This document shows positions 9,803 to 19,860 of a DNA stretch of 64,000 bases, one piece after another; the stretch's first letter is position 1; every line of letters starts with the position of its first letter. The stretch lies in assembly GCA_037178675.1 (NCBI GenBank), contig JAYMGJ010000134.1, forward strand, positions 25,079 to 89,078, in the 5' to 3' direction. This DNA is from Scleroderma bovista (lineage: Eukaryota > Basidiomycota > Agaricomycetes > Boletales > Sclerodermataceae). The translations under genes and the position numbers were made by a program. Under the pieces are notes generated by a model. That model saw only the letters and a list, made by a program, of their open reading frames with translations, was not told where the DNA came from and searched no databases.

Positions 9803-11903
9803 TGTGAGTCAAAGTGTGGATTTGGGTCGGAGTAATAACCCAAACACAACACCAACAAAGGACTACGAAAAAGTGCGAGTGGTGGTTTACCTCCGCGGTG
9901 TCCAGAGAGGATGTGCTGAGGAGGGGGGAAGGGGATCTACACCAACAGGGTGATGCAGATGATGATGCAGGATACTCCTGGGGTACAGGAGTAATAGAAG
10001 ATGAAGGGGATAGGGGTCTGGACTCTTCCTAAAGCCTAGGAAGTGTCAAAGCGGGGATTGGGTAGACTGAGACTGAAACAGCGATACTACACCTAGAGAT
10101 TGGTGCAGCAAAGGGGCAGGGATGCCTCTGATGTCCAGAGGCGAGGAAGATTGACTGGTATGAAGCCTAGACTCCGCTTGAGCCTAGTATAAAGAATAGA
10201 TCTTGAATAGCTTGGATAAACTTGACAATATTGAGCCTTTAGACCTTCACTGAAGCCTACAAGGACTCAAAGACTGAAGGGATACTGATTGAGAGAGTCT
10301 GAGAGAGGGATAATTTCGTGCAATTGGGTCCTCTTTCACTGGGCTGAGCCCAGGGGTTTAAATACATGGGGGGGCACAGCATTAAAGTACAAAAAGAGAA
10401 GGGAGTAAGCAGAATTTGTCAAGGATTGGTAAGGGATTGGTAAGAGCTTTGTAAGGGGTTTTTAAGCGATCAGTAAGCAAGGGATAAGCAGGAATGAGTA
10501 AGCATAGGAAGCATGAATAAGCTGCTGAGTAAAGGAATGAGTAAGCTGCATGACAAGATTGATTGGTAAGGGAGTGAGTCATCAGCTGAGTAATATACCA
10601 AAAATGCGAAAGGGATAGAGTAATACTGATGACAAGAGAGCATCAGTAAGCAAGGGATGAGTCACTGCACAGCAGAAGGAGTCATTGGTGCACAGCCTAA
10701 GAAGTTTGATGGGGGGGCTGTGTACCATCAGGAATTTGATGGGACAACAATGGGGAAGATCTGGGATTAATAGGGGGATTGATCCGAGACAAAACAGCCA
10801 CAAGAAGGGTACCAGGGGTCCAGAGGTCTTTTGGGGGGTCAGCATACACTAAGGTATAGTGCATGTGTTCTAGCGCCACTGAAGCGCAACCATGGGCTCC
10901 CTTGACGAGCTCTCTTCTGGGAAAGAACAAGAGAGGGTTCTTCTTCCTAATAGCACTATAAAGTGGGGGGAATAACTGTCATGGTGCTGGGGGACGTCGT
11001 CTGAAAGTAGGGAAGCGGATAGAGTATTGAATTCGACGCATCCAGGGAAGTGAGACAAACGACAGAGGAAGATGGACATGGCAAGTATCTGGGAGGAAGG
11101 GACCATAGGCTGAGGGCTCAGGGGACACAGAGACGACCAGAGAAGACTTCTCAAGCTTGACAATAGACCTAAGATGACCAAAGTACGTCCTTGACGCAGG
11201 ACTGACGAGGAGAACGCGCTGACCGAGAACGAGAGGGACTGAGGGAGCAGGCTGGGAAGATATGTGCCAGGCAGTGCACGGGAACTCTGGGAGAGGCTGT
11301 CCTAAGAGCAGGACATAGTGGAGATCTGCAGCAATAGCGGAGAAATGATCCAGAGAAAATACAGACTCCATAGTGAGCGATGAAGTGAACGTCTGGATTG
11401 CGGGGGGAATATCTCCGTGGGAAATGAACGGATTTGCATCGGAACTTGACAGGCAGATAGACCACGCTCTAGGCTTTCTGACGGTATAGTCACGTGCCTG
11501 ACAGCTTCAGAAACGACGGAGCTATTCAAAATATCGGAATGCCGGCACTGGGCACCTAAAAATGACATTTGGGCGCTAAAAATCATTTCTTCTCTTTCTC
11601 CTTTGTTTCTCCATCAATTCTTCAGCTTCTTTGATCGTTCTGGTATGGGAGTTGGACTGCAGACGTGTGCATTCCTTTCTCATACCACAATTGACGTTAT
11701 TCCTTCAGTTTCTTCTGCTTCTTGGCGGTTCTTGTGCGATAGATGACTGTCTGCATTGGCATTCATCTCTCACATCAGGATAGTCGTCTTGTGCGATAGA
11801 TGGCTACGATGAGGGTCCGTCGTGCTTATCCTTCGCATAAGGATCATTCGATATAGGCGTTATCTTCCATGTTCACTGTACCAAACCTGTTTGGTGCGTG
11901 ACA
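9803..11903 (-). repeat. right arm of the large inverted repeat (~2.10 kb)
   Basis: Reverse complement of 7217-9248 with high identity, the same TGTCACGC...GACTCACA ends and about 70 bp extra near 11220-11290. No direct 5 bp duplication flanks the pair (GGCGC on the left, CCGTG on the right), so simple insertion of one or two LTR units is not shown. Confidence 0.85.
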
Positions 11904-12139
11904 CCGTGCAGGTATGATATACCACTCATCAACAGCCTTCGCTAATCTGACAAGGCTACATACTACCTTGGTATCCATCTCCTTTGATGACCTCACATCT
12001 GGCTGGAATGGCTAGGCTGTGTTCCGCACCAATGTTCTACCCCATTTTGGCAGGGCGGGCCACATCCTGGTCAGCAGGGCATCGGACGACGTCATTGATG
12101 TACCTCATCCACCCATGCACGTCATAGCGTAATCGGTCA

Positions 12140-12145
12140 TATAAA
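12140..12145 (+). promoter_or_regulatory. TATA box before the XPG-like gene
   Basis: TATAAA lies 48 bp before the ATG at 12193, in the context GGTCATATAAAGCGC. Confidence 0.5.
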
Positions 12146-12192
12146 GCGCTTCATCTCATCTTGTTGCGAGTCCTCTACCACGATCAACTGTC

Positions 12193-13983
12193 ATGGGACT
12201 CAATACACTATGGAAGGCGAGTAAATTTTTGTTGTTCATCATGGATTGATTGGACTGATGGCTGACTGTGAATAGGTTTTTGCACCTGCGGCAAAGCCTT
12301 GTACGGTCCGTGAGATTGCCGTTCAAAGCTTCAAGCCATCTGGGAATGAAGCAGGCGGTCAGTTGCTAGCTGTTGGATTCAATGCTAGGTGAGCACCTGA
12401 ATGTCAATGCGTTGTCCATTCCATCGCTCACAAAGCAACCACTAGTGCATGGGTTGCCTTGTTGACCAACGTATTTTCATGGAGCAAAGCTGGTACTGGA
12501 GGAACGCATGAAATGCCAACCATTTTCTTTTGGCTTTCGGAAATCTCAATGATGCTCATCCATGCTCATTTCATTTTTGATGGACTAGACCGCCCTTGGT
12601 TCAAAGAGGGTAACGAGCGTACTTACGGGACTGGACCACCCCTCCTGGTGCGCCGCTTTCAAGAACTTTTAAACACATTCGGCTTCAGTTGGCACACAGT
12701 AATCCTTTTGCGCAGATTACCTCAGATGCTGATAGAATTACTAGGCTCCAGGAGAGGCCGAGGCTGAGCTTGCCTACTTTCAATTATATGGTCTCGTTGA
12801 TGTCATGGTAACGCCCTACAATGATGTGTTATTGTTCGGTGCAACCAATGTCATCTGAAGGTGAGTTCAACATCACATCACCGCTGCCACTGTTGGACTA
12901 ACACTCCTACTTTCCGTGCTAGTATTATCCTGCCGAAGTGCGCCAAGTATGAAGGTGTAGAACTGTATACAGACAATGCAATAAAAGATCGTGCCCTCCT
13001 TGAACGGGGGTGCCTCCTCCTAATTGCGCTCATGCGCGGTGCCGACTATGATGTAAGTTGCCGCTTATTGCAGCCCACTGTACATACTCACAATCTCGTC
13101 TCACAGAGTGGGCTCCCAGGGTGCACCACGAACATTGCTCATTGGCTGACCCAATATGGATTGGGGAGGTCCCTCCTCTCTGCTGCGTTGACACTGCCAT
13201 TCGCCGAATTCATGGTGTTTCATGTCAAATGGCGAAAGCAGCTATGTGAGGTGTTGGAGAGGGACCCCCAAGGTCACCTTGGACAAACATACTACAAACT
13301 TGCTCGTGTTATCAACGAGGAACGCACCGAGTTCCCGAACCCTGCTGTCATCGTGGCATATGTGCTACCTCTCATGTCCTGGTCGGATGGTGGCCAACCG
13401 CCTGTATCTGTGGTCACATCTCGCCAGCCCGACCTCGCGGCTCTTGCTGGGTTTAGCTCGGGATACCTGGGTTGGTCAGCAGAGATCATCCAAATGAAAC
13501 TGACGCAACCTCGTGTTGGCACGGTTATTTGTACCCTCCTGCAGGTAAGAGTGTTGAATTCACACATGACATTTATCTTCGTCTTACCGTCTGTTCTAGT
13601 TACCGGGCAATGTAGATAGCGAGGCGCTACAGTGTGACCTCTGGGTCATGAATTATTGTGGTGGGTCACTCCTGGTGTACAATATTTCTGTGCCAAGTCA
13701 GTTGCTCCTCGCCATGCCAACTGATTTGGCGCACTCGCCGTCCATCGCATATATCTCACCGCCTGGCGAGGATGACAATGACAGTACAATGTCCTGCGAC
13801 ATGGTGATCCCAGCGATCGTGCTGGAGAGTTTATGGCCTGACTTGGCACAAAGCTCAGAATCAACTGACATGGAGCTAGTGGGTGAGGATGCAGGGAGTG
13901 GGTCTCTGGAGTTGACGAGTGGCCCCACCGTGGATGCACAATCTTCTGATGTTGAGATCATTGACCTGACGGGCAAGGACTAG
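12193..13983 (+). pseudogene. XPG/GEN1-like (Rad2 family) nuclease, one nonsense codon and altered active site
   Basis: Seven exons: 12193-12216, 12276-12388, 12446-12698, 12745-12860, 12923-13052, 13107-13543 and 13600-13983. The N-terminal domain starts MGLNTLWKV then FAPAAKP. The internal domain has APGEAEAELA with the conserved Glu pair. A helix-hairpin-helix-like segment follows (GADYDSGLPGCTT). Family enzymes cut flaps or Holliday junctions in the nucleus. Two metal-binding positions differ: the Asp expected in the VGxDxSxW segment is Asn (VGFNASAW), and the TxDxD-type motif reads TPYNDVLLFG. A TGA at 12856-12858 stops the frame where relatives have Arg. The first intron (12217-12275) starts with GC rather than GT. 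A resolvase-like role is therefore unlikely for this copy. Confidence 0.8.
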
Positions 13984-14207
13984 TTGCACGTACACTTTCT
14001 ACTAGCAATACAACAACTGTTCCAGTCTGCTGTATCACTACATCCAACAAATACGAATCTGGGTGCCTTTTGTGTTGTACATGTCTGAAATAATGGGATA
14101 GGGGGTGCGACTTTATGTAGTGTAGTCATTGAAAAAATTGTGATGCAATGTCCCTGCCTTCACAACTCCCACCTTGTCCAGTCTACCGATAAAACCATCC
14201 TACTGCA
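13984..14207. other. spacer between the XPG-like and recombinase-like genes
   Basis: 224 bp with no gene. The two genes lie in the same direction. Confidence 0.6.
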
Positions 14208-14276
14208 ATGGTCCGACAGAAGATGGCTGCCCTACCTGGGTCCACTGACAAGCCCAGGAAGAAGCAGAAAACACAG

Positions 14277-14365
14277 GCCAGTGCAAAGGACCAGGCCAGT
14301 GCAAAGGACCAGGCCAGTGCAATGGACCAGGACAGTGCAAAGGACCAGGACAGTACAAAGGACCT
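14277..14365 (+). repeat. coding minisatellite, 18 bp unit
   Basis: About five copies of a unit close to GCCAGTGCAAAGGACCAG, encoding ASAKDQ repeats in the N-terminus of the recombinase-like protein. The units keep the frame. Confidence 0.85.
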
Positions 14366-16190
14366 GGCGACTTTAAAGGGAGCACGGAAGGCCAAAGAAG
14401 CAGGCAAGAAAGATCACCTTCAAGCGCCGAAGATGAGAGAAACCTATGCTCAACATGTCAACCAAGTGCATAGATGGTTGCAGAGCCACTTTAAAGAAGA
14501 CAGGACACTGTCAACTCCAAGTCATGCTGAAGAAGGCTTGGAAATTTACCATGATCCGATGTTCAAGGATGCGTTCGAGGAGCGGCCAAACCATTGCTCC
14601 AGTGAAGCACTGGCCATCTACCTTGGGTGGAGGGGTTTCAACGAGGACTCCAAGTGCAGCCCAAGCACGATTAATGGGATCCAAGCAGCCTTCAAATGGT
14701 TGTGGGACAAAGCGTCAGTATTGTAAATGCAAATCTGATGCATGGGTACTCACAAGAACAAATGTCTTGGTAGTGATAGCAACGGTCTGTTCCGTGAAAG
14801 GTGGCGCTACAACAAGGTGCGCCGGCAATGGGAGGGAAATCCGGTCCTTTCTCCCAATGTCAGCGACACAGTAGTGTCGATCAGACACAAAATTAAAGCA
14901 GGGGGAAGTCAGCACAAGCACTCGGGTGCAATGAAGAAAGAGTATATGGACCATATGCTCACCTGGTCAGGGTCCGTGTGCCCACTCGACGGCGCATTCA
15001 AGTATCTTTGTTTCGCAATAGCTGCCGGATTGGGATCACCGGCAGCTAAAGGGATCCTGGACAACCATACAAGATTACTGATCACACAGCATGTTGAACA
15101 CCTCACCTTCAGCGCTGTTGCTTTCATGCTCTAGACGAGGTACATAAATGCAGTTTCATTATTCCTCTGTCAATGATTCAGTGTCGCTCTAATATGGTAC
15201 CTAGGAACTTCGAGCTTGTGAAGCTGAAGTGCGGGGATGTCACAACAGATGACATAACCGCTGTAAACGGTGTCTTCCTGAAGTATCTGCAAGGTGAAGA
15301 AGCATCACTCACCATAAACAACCTCAATGTATACTTCAAGATCCACCTGACAAACTGGAAAGGGTGGCAAAGGAAGAGCGACAAGGGAACAAGAGAAATT
15401 GACCTGGACAGTGCGTCCATCCATTTCATTAGCTGCTATGTTGATTTGGCATGACCTTGCTGCACTCACCAGGTAACCACTATAAAATATATCCACGCCC
15501 GGATATGGGCAGGGCGTGTGATTCATTCTTCTGGGTCCTTTTCTGGATGAACTGGGTCAAGCATGCCCATCTCGGCCGTGCTATGGGTGAGGACAAGTTC
15601 TTGTTTCCCGTGGTTGGAGCTGGTGGGGTACTCCGGGCAGGGGTACTGCTTTCGCACGACACAGTGCAGAAATCACTTGATGCAGCGCTGAAGGGGGCTG
15701 ATATAAAGGGGACATATTCAATGCACTGTTTCTGACACAGAGGAGCGCAGTATCGACTTATGAGTGCCCCGCTGGGCGAGAGATGGTCCCTCCAGTGTGT
15801 GCGATTTTGGGGCAGATGGGCAGAGGGTGAACAGGTGCGTGCTGACGCTGATCAGTGATTCGGATGCTGGTCGGCCTTCCTATCTGGGTACACCGCATGC
15901 CAGACTGCTGACTTCTTTTTTCTTCTTCTTCTTTCCTTTGCTTTCCCCCACTTTCCCTTGCAGAACGACACCCTGATGCGGTATCTGCTCAACGAGCTCC
16001 ATAGCTACGAGGAGGATTTTAGCGATGCCCTGGCACCGGCATCGCGGGAAGCCAGCGCCTCCTTTGCAGGCGAGGCAGCGCTCCTCCACCCAGCAACTAT
16101 GGAGGCACTTCATATGACACATGCAGCACTGACAACAGATATGGCCATGCTGTGCAAGGATGTAATCGCATTGCACGCTGCAATGGCAGA

Positions 16191-16913
16191 CACTGCAAGC
16201 ATTTCTCAATGTTTCATGACAAAACATTGTAAAAAAATAGAAGAAAGAGATACTCTCTTATTTACAATTTTGTTAAACAAAAAAGACAAATATCATACAG
16301 AATCTTTTTTGTCTTTCCTTTGCCAAGACATGATTTGAGATCATTTCTTACATTAGGACTATAAAAGATTTAACCTTTTTCTTCTGCCTGTTCCTTGCAA
16401 AACAAATAAAGAAAAGACAATGTAACTTTTCTCATAGCAAGTATTTCAGTATGTTTTATTAGAAATAAGACACCATATTATTGTTGAAAACATATTGAGA
16501 GAAAACAATAAATTTTTCTTTAAGAAACATGATTGTTCCTGGATACTGATTGGCTGGCTAGTGTGTTATGACCAAAAATATATAGCATATTTCCTAAACA
16601 TTTATTCTTGTGAAATAGGGTATCTTTTGATTCAAATTTTCACTGCAGAAAATTGAAAATGTCTGCTGTGAGAAGAGTTAAATTGTCTTTTCTTTATTTG
16701 TTGTTCAAGGGACAGGCAGAAGAAAAAGGTTAAATCTTTTATAGTCACAACATAAGAAATGATCTCAAATCATGTCTTCCCACAAAAATGACAAAACTAA
16801 TGCTGTATAATATTTGTTTTCTTTGTTAAACAAAATTGTAAATAAAAGAGTATCTCTTTCTTCTATTTTTTTTACAATGTTTTGTCATGAAAATTTGGGA
16901 AATGCTTGCAGTG
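16191..16913. mobile_element. CACTG-ended MITE (723 bp, AT-rich), CACTA-like
   Basis: Long inverted repeats (about 110 bp, imperfect) start CACTGCAAGCATTTC at 16191 and end GAAATGCTTGCAGTG at 16913. A 3 bp duplication, AGA, flanks it (16188-16190 and 16914-16916). CACT(A/G) ends with a 2-3 bp duplication are typical of the CACTA/EnSpm superfamily. Removing the element and one AGA restores an open frame in the recombinase-like gene (MAEDISQKLNNVTNL). The interior has no coding capacity; the element is much more AT-rich than its host gene. Confidence 0.9.
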
Positions 16914-17798
16914 AGAGGACATCTCCCAAAAACTCAACAATGTGACCAACCTGATCAACACCGCGCTTGCACCCAGCCTTAGGACACTGGCATCCCCTCA
17001 GGACCTGAATGGTGAGCACACACTATTCACACCACACTGACCAAACACTGACCATTCCATTCGCCAGCCCATCATCATCCATCCGGCCAGACTACCCTCC
17101 AACCTCCACTGATCCAAACCGTTGCGCCGTCACAATCACTTGTCATCCATTTTCACCCAACAGTCCAGTCCCGTTCCGGTATGCAGCTACCACACCCTGT
17201 ACAAGGTGCATGGGCATCCGAACTGTTGCCATCGTTCCCTACCAATACAACGATCCCAGGTCCAGCATCAACAGCACACCCGAACATGGCCCTCTCTGCG
17301 CCGCTCCCTTTGCTTGTAGGTGCCCGGAGGACCTCAGCTGGTCCGCCCATGGGGCTCGCGATCCCACACCTCCCTATGAAGCACGAAATGGGGAGATGAC
17401 ACCGCGATCGGAGACATGGAGGGGCATTGTGCGGCACTGGACAGTCGGGGAGCCCAGGCTTCAGCTCTTTGTCCCTCTAAAGGATTGGCCCCATCATTAC
17501 TACAACAGGCGACACGGGCGGCATTTCAACACCCTGTACTACCAGTGGTCTCTCATCGCCAAGGAATTCCTCCATGTGTACGTCCTTCCCTGCTCACTGC
17601 CATTGTTCGCTCACTCATTCATTCACTCACCCTCTATCTAGGTTCGAGGAGAACAAGGAAGACTGGCACAGGGTGTACGGAAACGTTATCGCCCGAGGGC
17701 ACATGGACCTGTTCAAGACAATCCAGAAGGCACGGCAACGCCATTCCAACGACGGGGAGCACTGCCGCTTCCTCATCAACAAGGCCCCGGTCACCTAG

Positions 17799-18294
17799 TA
17801 GTAGTACTGCTACTATGGTAGGTACGGCATGATCCAATCTCGATCCGATCATTTTCATCGTTTGTGTTATGGTAGTTTTGCATCGCAGCATCGTTTCGTT
17901 TCGTTTTCCTCTTCTCTTATGTTCTGCACATTTATTCATGGCGCGCAACCATCCCTAAACTCCTCTTTTTTCTTTTTTTCCAGGACCGCTCCATTCACTA
18001 AACTACTGTGACCATGACTACTACTAGTAATACTACTGCTGTTTAGTATGACAAGCCTGTTCAATAAATATCGAACCTCGTGTGTGTGCCTCCTTCCATT
18101 CACGGGGGATCCTGTCACCCTGTCACGTATGGCTTCCCTTTGCGTCAGCAGCCCCTCGAGTCGAGTAAGCAACTACGGCATCGTGACCGTCGCGGAGCCA
18201 GGGGTGGACGGCATGTCAGCAGTGAGAGTGCTAAAGTCGGTGACGTCATTTGCCTTCCCAGGCATGGTGCAGCCTTCCCTACATGGCATTCCCG
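17799..18294. other. gene-free right end of the 13.8 kb element
   Basis: Contains short TAGTAGTAG-type tracts (17796-17815 and 18020-18045). No gene recognised. Confidence 0.5.
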
Positions 18295-18326
18295 CGCACT
18301 GCCACCTGCTGTTTTCTCGAACTAAG
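18295..18326 (-). repeat. right terminal inverted repeat of the 13.8 kb element
   Basis: The reverse complement of this stretch matches 4514-4545. It directly abuts AACATTTAAGG, the sequence that follows the empty site in the paralogous segment. Confidence 0.65.
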
Positions 18327-19860
18327 AACATTTAAGGGGTTCCCACGCTGTAAACCCCATTTTCCAGTGTACACAGTAAGTGTTTGCTGTCGGATTATTT
18401 ACCGATCCTCACAATTGAATTCTGTTAGTAACCCTCCTACTATGGATGAACTGACGGAAGTGCATGTTGAATTGGCACGGTTGGAGAAACAAGAGCAAGA
18501 GCTTATAGAACATCTTTACAATGTCCGCACCGCTGTTCGAGCACAGAAAACTAAATCAGACGAGCTAATCAGACGAATGCATGCTCCCATCAATCGTCTT
18601 CCCAATGAACTCCTCTTGAGGATCCTCGAATTTTCCATCCAGGCATCCATTCTTGCGTTCCCATCTTGCGATGTACATCATCATTGGAAGAGAGAATTGG
18701 CAAGTGTATCACATTACTGGAGGGATATGGTACTGCAATCTCCGAGACTCTGAACCACAATCAAGCTGGCTCCAAAATGGAGCGAATCGTTCGTGAAAGC
18801 ACATGTGGCTAGAAGTTCTTGATCCCCTCTCGATATTGAGATCTCCGCTAAAAATGGAGTCACACAGACATTCCGCGCATCGGTGGGCATCCTCGTTGAT
18901 TGCGCTCAACGTTGGTGTAGCCTTACCATCCGATTGGATGTCGATGGCTCTCCCTTATCTGAATTATTGAAGCACATGGAACATAATGTCTTTCCTTCTC
19001 TGACACATGTTACTGTGAAGCGCGTTCCCTCATTCTTAACGGGCAGATTTTCCCGGTTTTATTCCAAAAGGTGTCCTCATCTACAACATCTAGACCTTGG
19101 AAAAGGCATTATTCCTTCTTTGGGTTTCCTGATCCCACCCAGCCTCACATCCTTTGCCTTTACCTTTGCTCTCGGCAATAGAAATGCTTCAACTCTTCAG
19201 CACATCTCACTCCAGAATATCACAATGCTCTTGCTCTCTGGTGTTTGTGGTGACCTAGAACTACATCCAAATAGTCTCCATTTACCACTCCTCGAACGGT
19301 TCATATGCAAGGCTTCTCGTGCAAAAATGCTGATACACGCTATTGTGGCTCCCAATGTTGCCTACTTCACATATCTCCCAGCTTTCTGGGAAACCGATGA
19401 TACTGAGAGTATCTTTTTGTCATTCCCTGCTGTCCGTCACATAGACCTGGACTGGAATGTCCTGGTATCAGCATTCCAGCAAGGAAACATTTCAAATCTT
19501 GGTTACTGGCCAAATCTTGAAAGTTTGACAGTACATAAAACAGACGCACCCCTTTTGGAATTTCTAGAGGGCCTGATTACATGGCTTGAGGGGAGAAACA
19601 ACATGCAACGACCAAAGTTGCTGGTCAAGCTTGTATTCTCCGATTTCTACTTGGATTGGAACATTCTTCCCACGCTGTACGAAGCATTGCACAAACGTTG
19701 CATTTTGGAATGGGGGAATATCTGTCTTCATTCTGATATTGTGTTCTCCAGCACTGCAGATGGACCACCATGGTTTGTGCGTGCCTTTCGTCTGATTGTC
19801 ACTCTAGTACGTCAAAGTTGACTTGTTCTTACATAGGAAATGCCAGTGGAATGCCCTGGT
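18327..19860. repeat. segmental duplication, piece 2 (matches 39858-41350)
   Basis: Aligns with the second F-box locus from AACATTTAAGGGG onward, including upstream sequence (CCCCATTTTCCAGTGTACAC) and nearly the whole F-box frame. Confidence 0.9.

Larger units (their letters stand above)
14208..17798 (+). pseudogene. tyrosine-recombinase-like (Crypton-like) protein, disrupted
   Basis: The N-terminus is Lys-rich with a six-residue repeat (KDQASA). A core-binding, SAM-like helical domain follows (ETYAQHVNQVHRWLQ), then RWRYNKVRRQWEGNP, then a catalytic-type domain with RNFELVKLKCGD, SHDTVQK, MHCF-stop-HRGAQYR and PLGERWSL. The C-terminus has VPLKDWPHHYY. These segments match a large agaricomycete family resembling tyrosine recombinases (from recall, with Arg and His at HCFRRGGAQYR). 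Lesions: TAG at 15132-15134 (TGG in relatives), TGA at 15733-15735 (CGA in relatives), a 723 bp insertion at 16191, and frame changes near 14720 and 17395. Clear introns are 15835-15963 and 17012-17067. If ever active it would cut and rejoin DNA; this copy cannot. Confidence 0.65.
4510..18326. mobile_element. large (~13.8 kb) element with terminal inverted repeats, carrying XPG-like and tyrosine-recombinase-like genes
   Basis: The limits come from comparison with the uninterrupted paralogous segment at 39845-39870, where GAGCTGAC is followed directly by CCATGAACATTTAAGG. The ends form imperfect inverted repeats: left CTTATCTCGAAAAAACAGC near 4514, right (reverse complement) CTTAGTTCGAGAAAACAGC near 18326, both running on to GTGGCAGTGC. 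A 3 bp target duplication (ATG at left, AAG at right, one mismatch) is possible but not secure. Inside are a CK1 exon fragment, two large inverted arms, an XPG/GEN1-like pseudogene and a tyrosine-recombinase-like pseudogene. Whether all of this moved as one unit is an inference. Confidence 0.6.

Noticed and set aside
4510..18326. Starship-type element
   Set aside because: Starships are led by a DUF3435 tyrosine recombinase at the 5' edge and usually lack long inverted ends. Here the recombinase-like gene is near the 3' end and belongs to a family I can only call Crypton-like.
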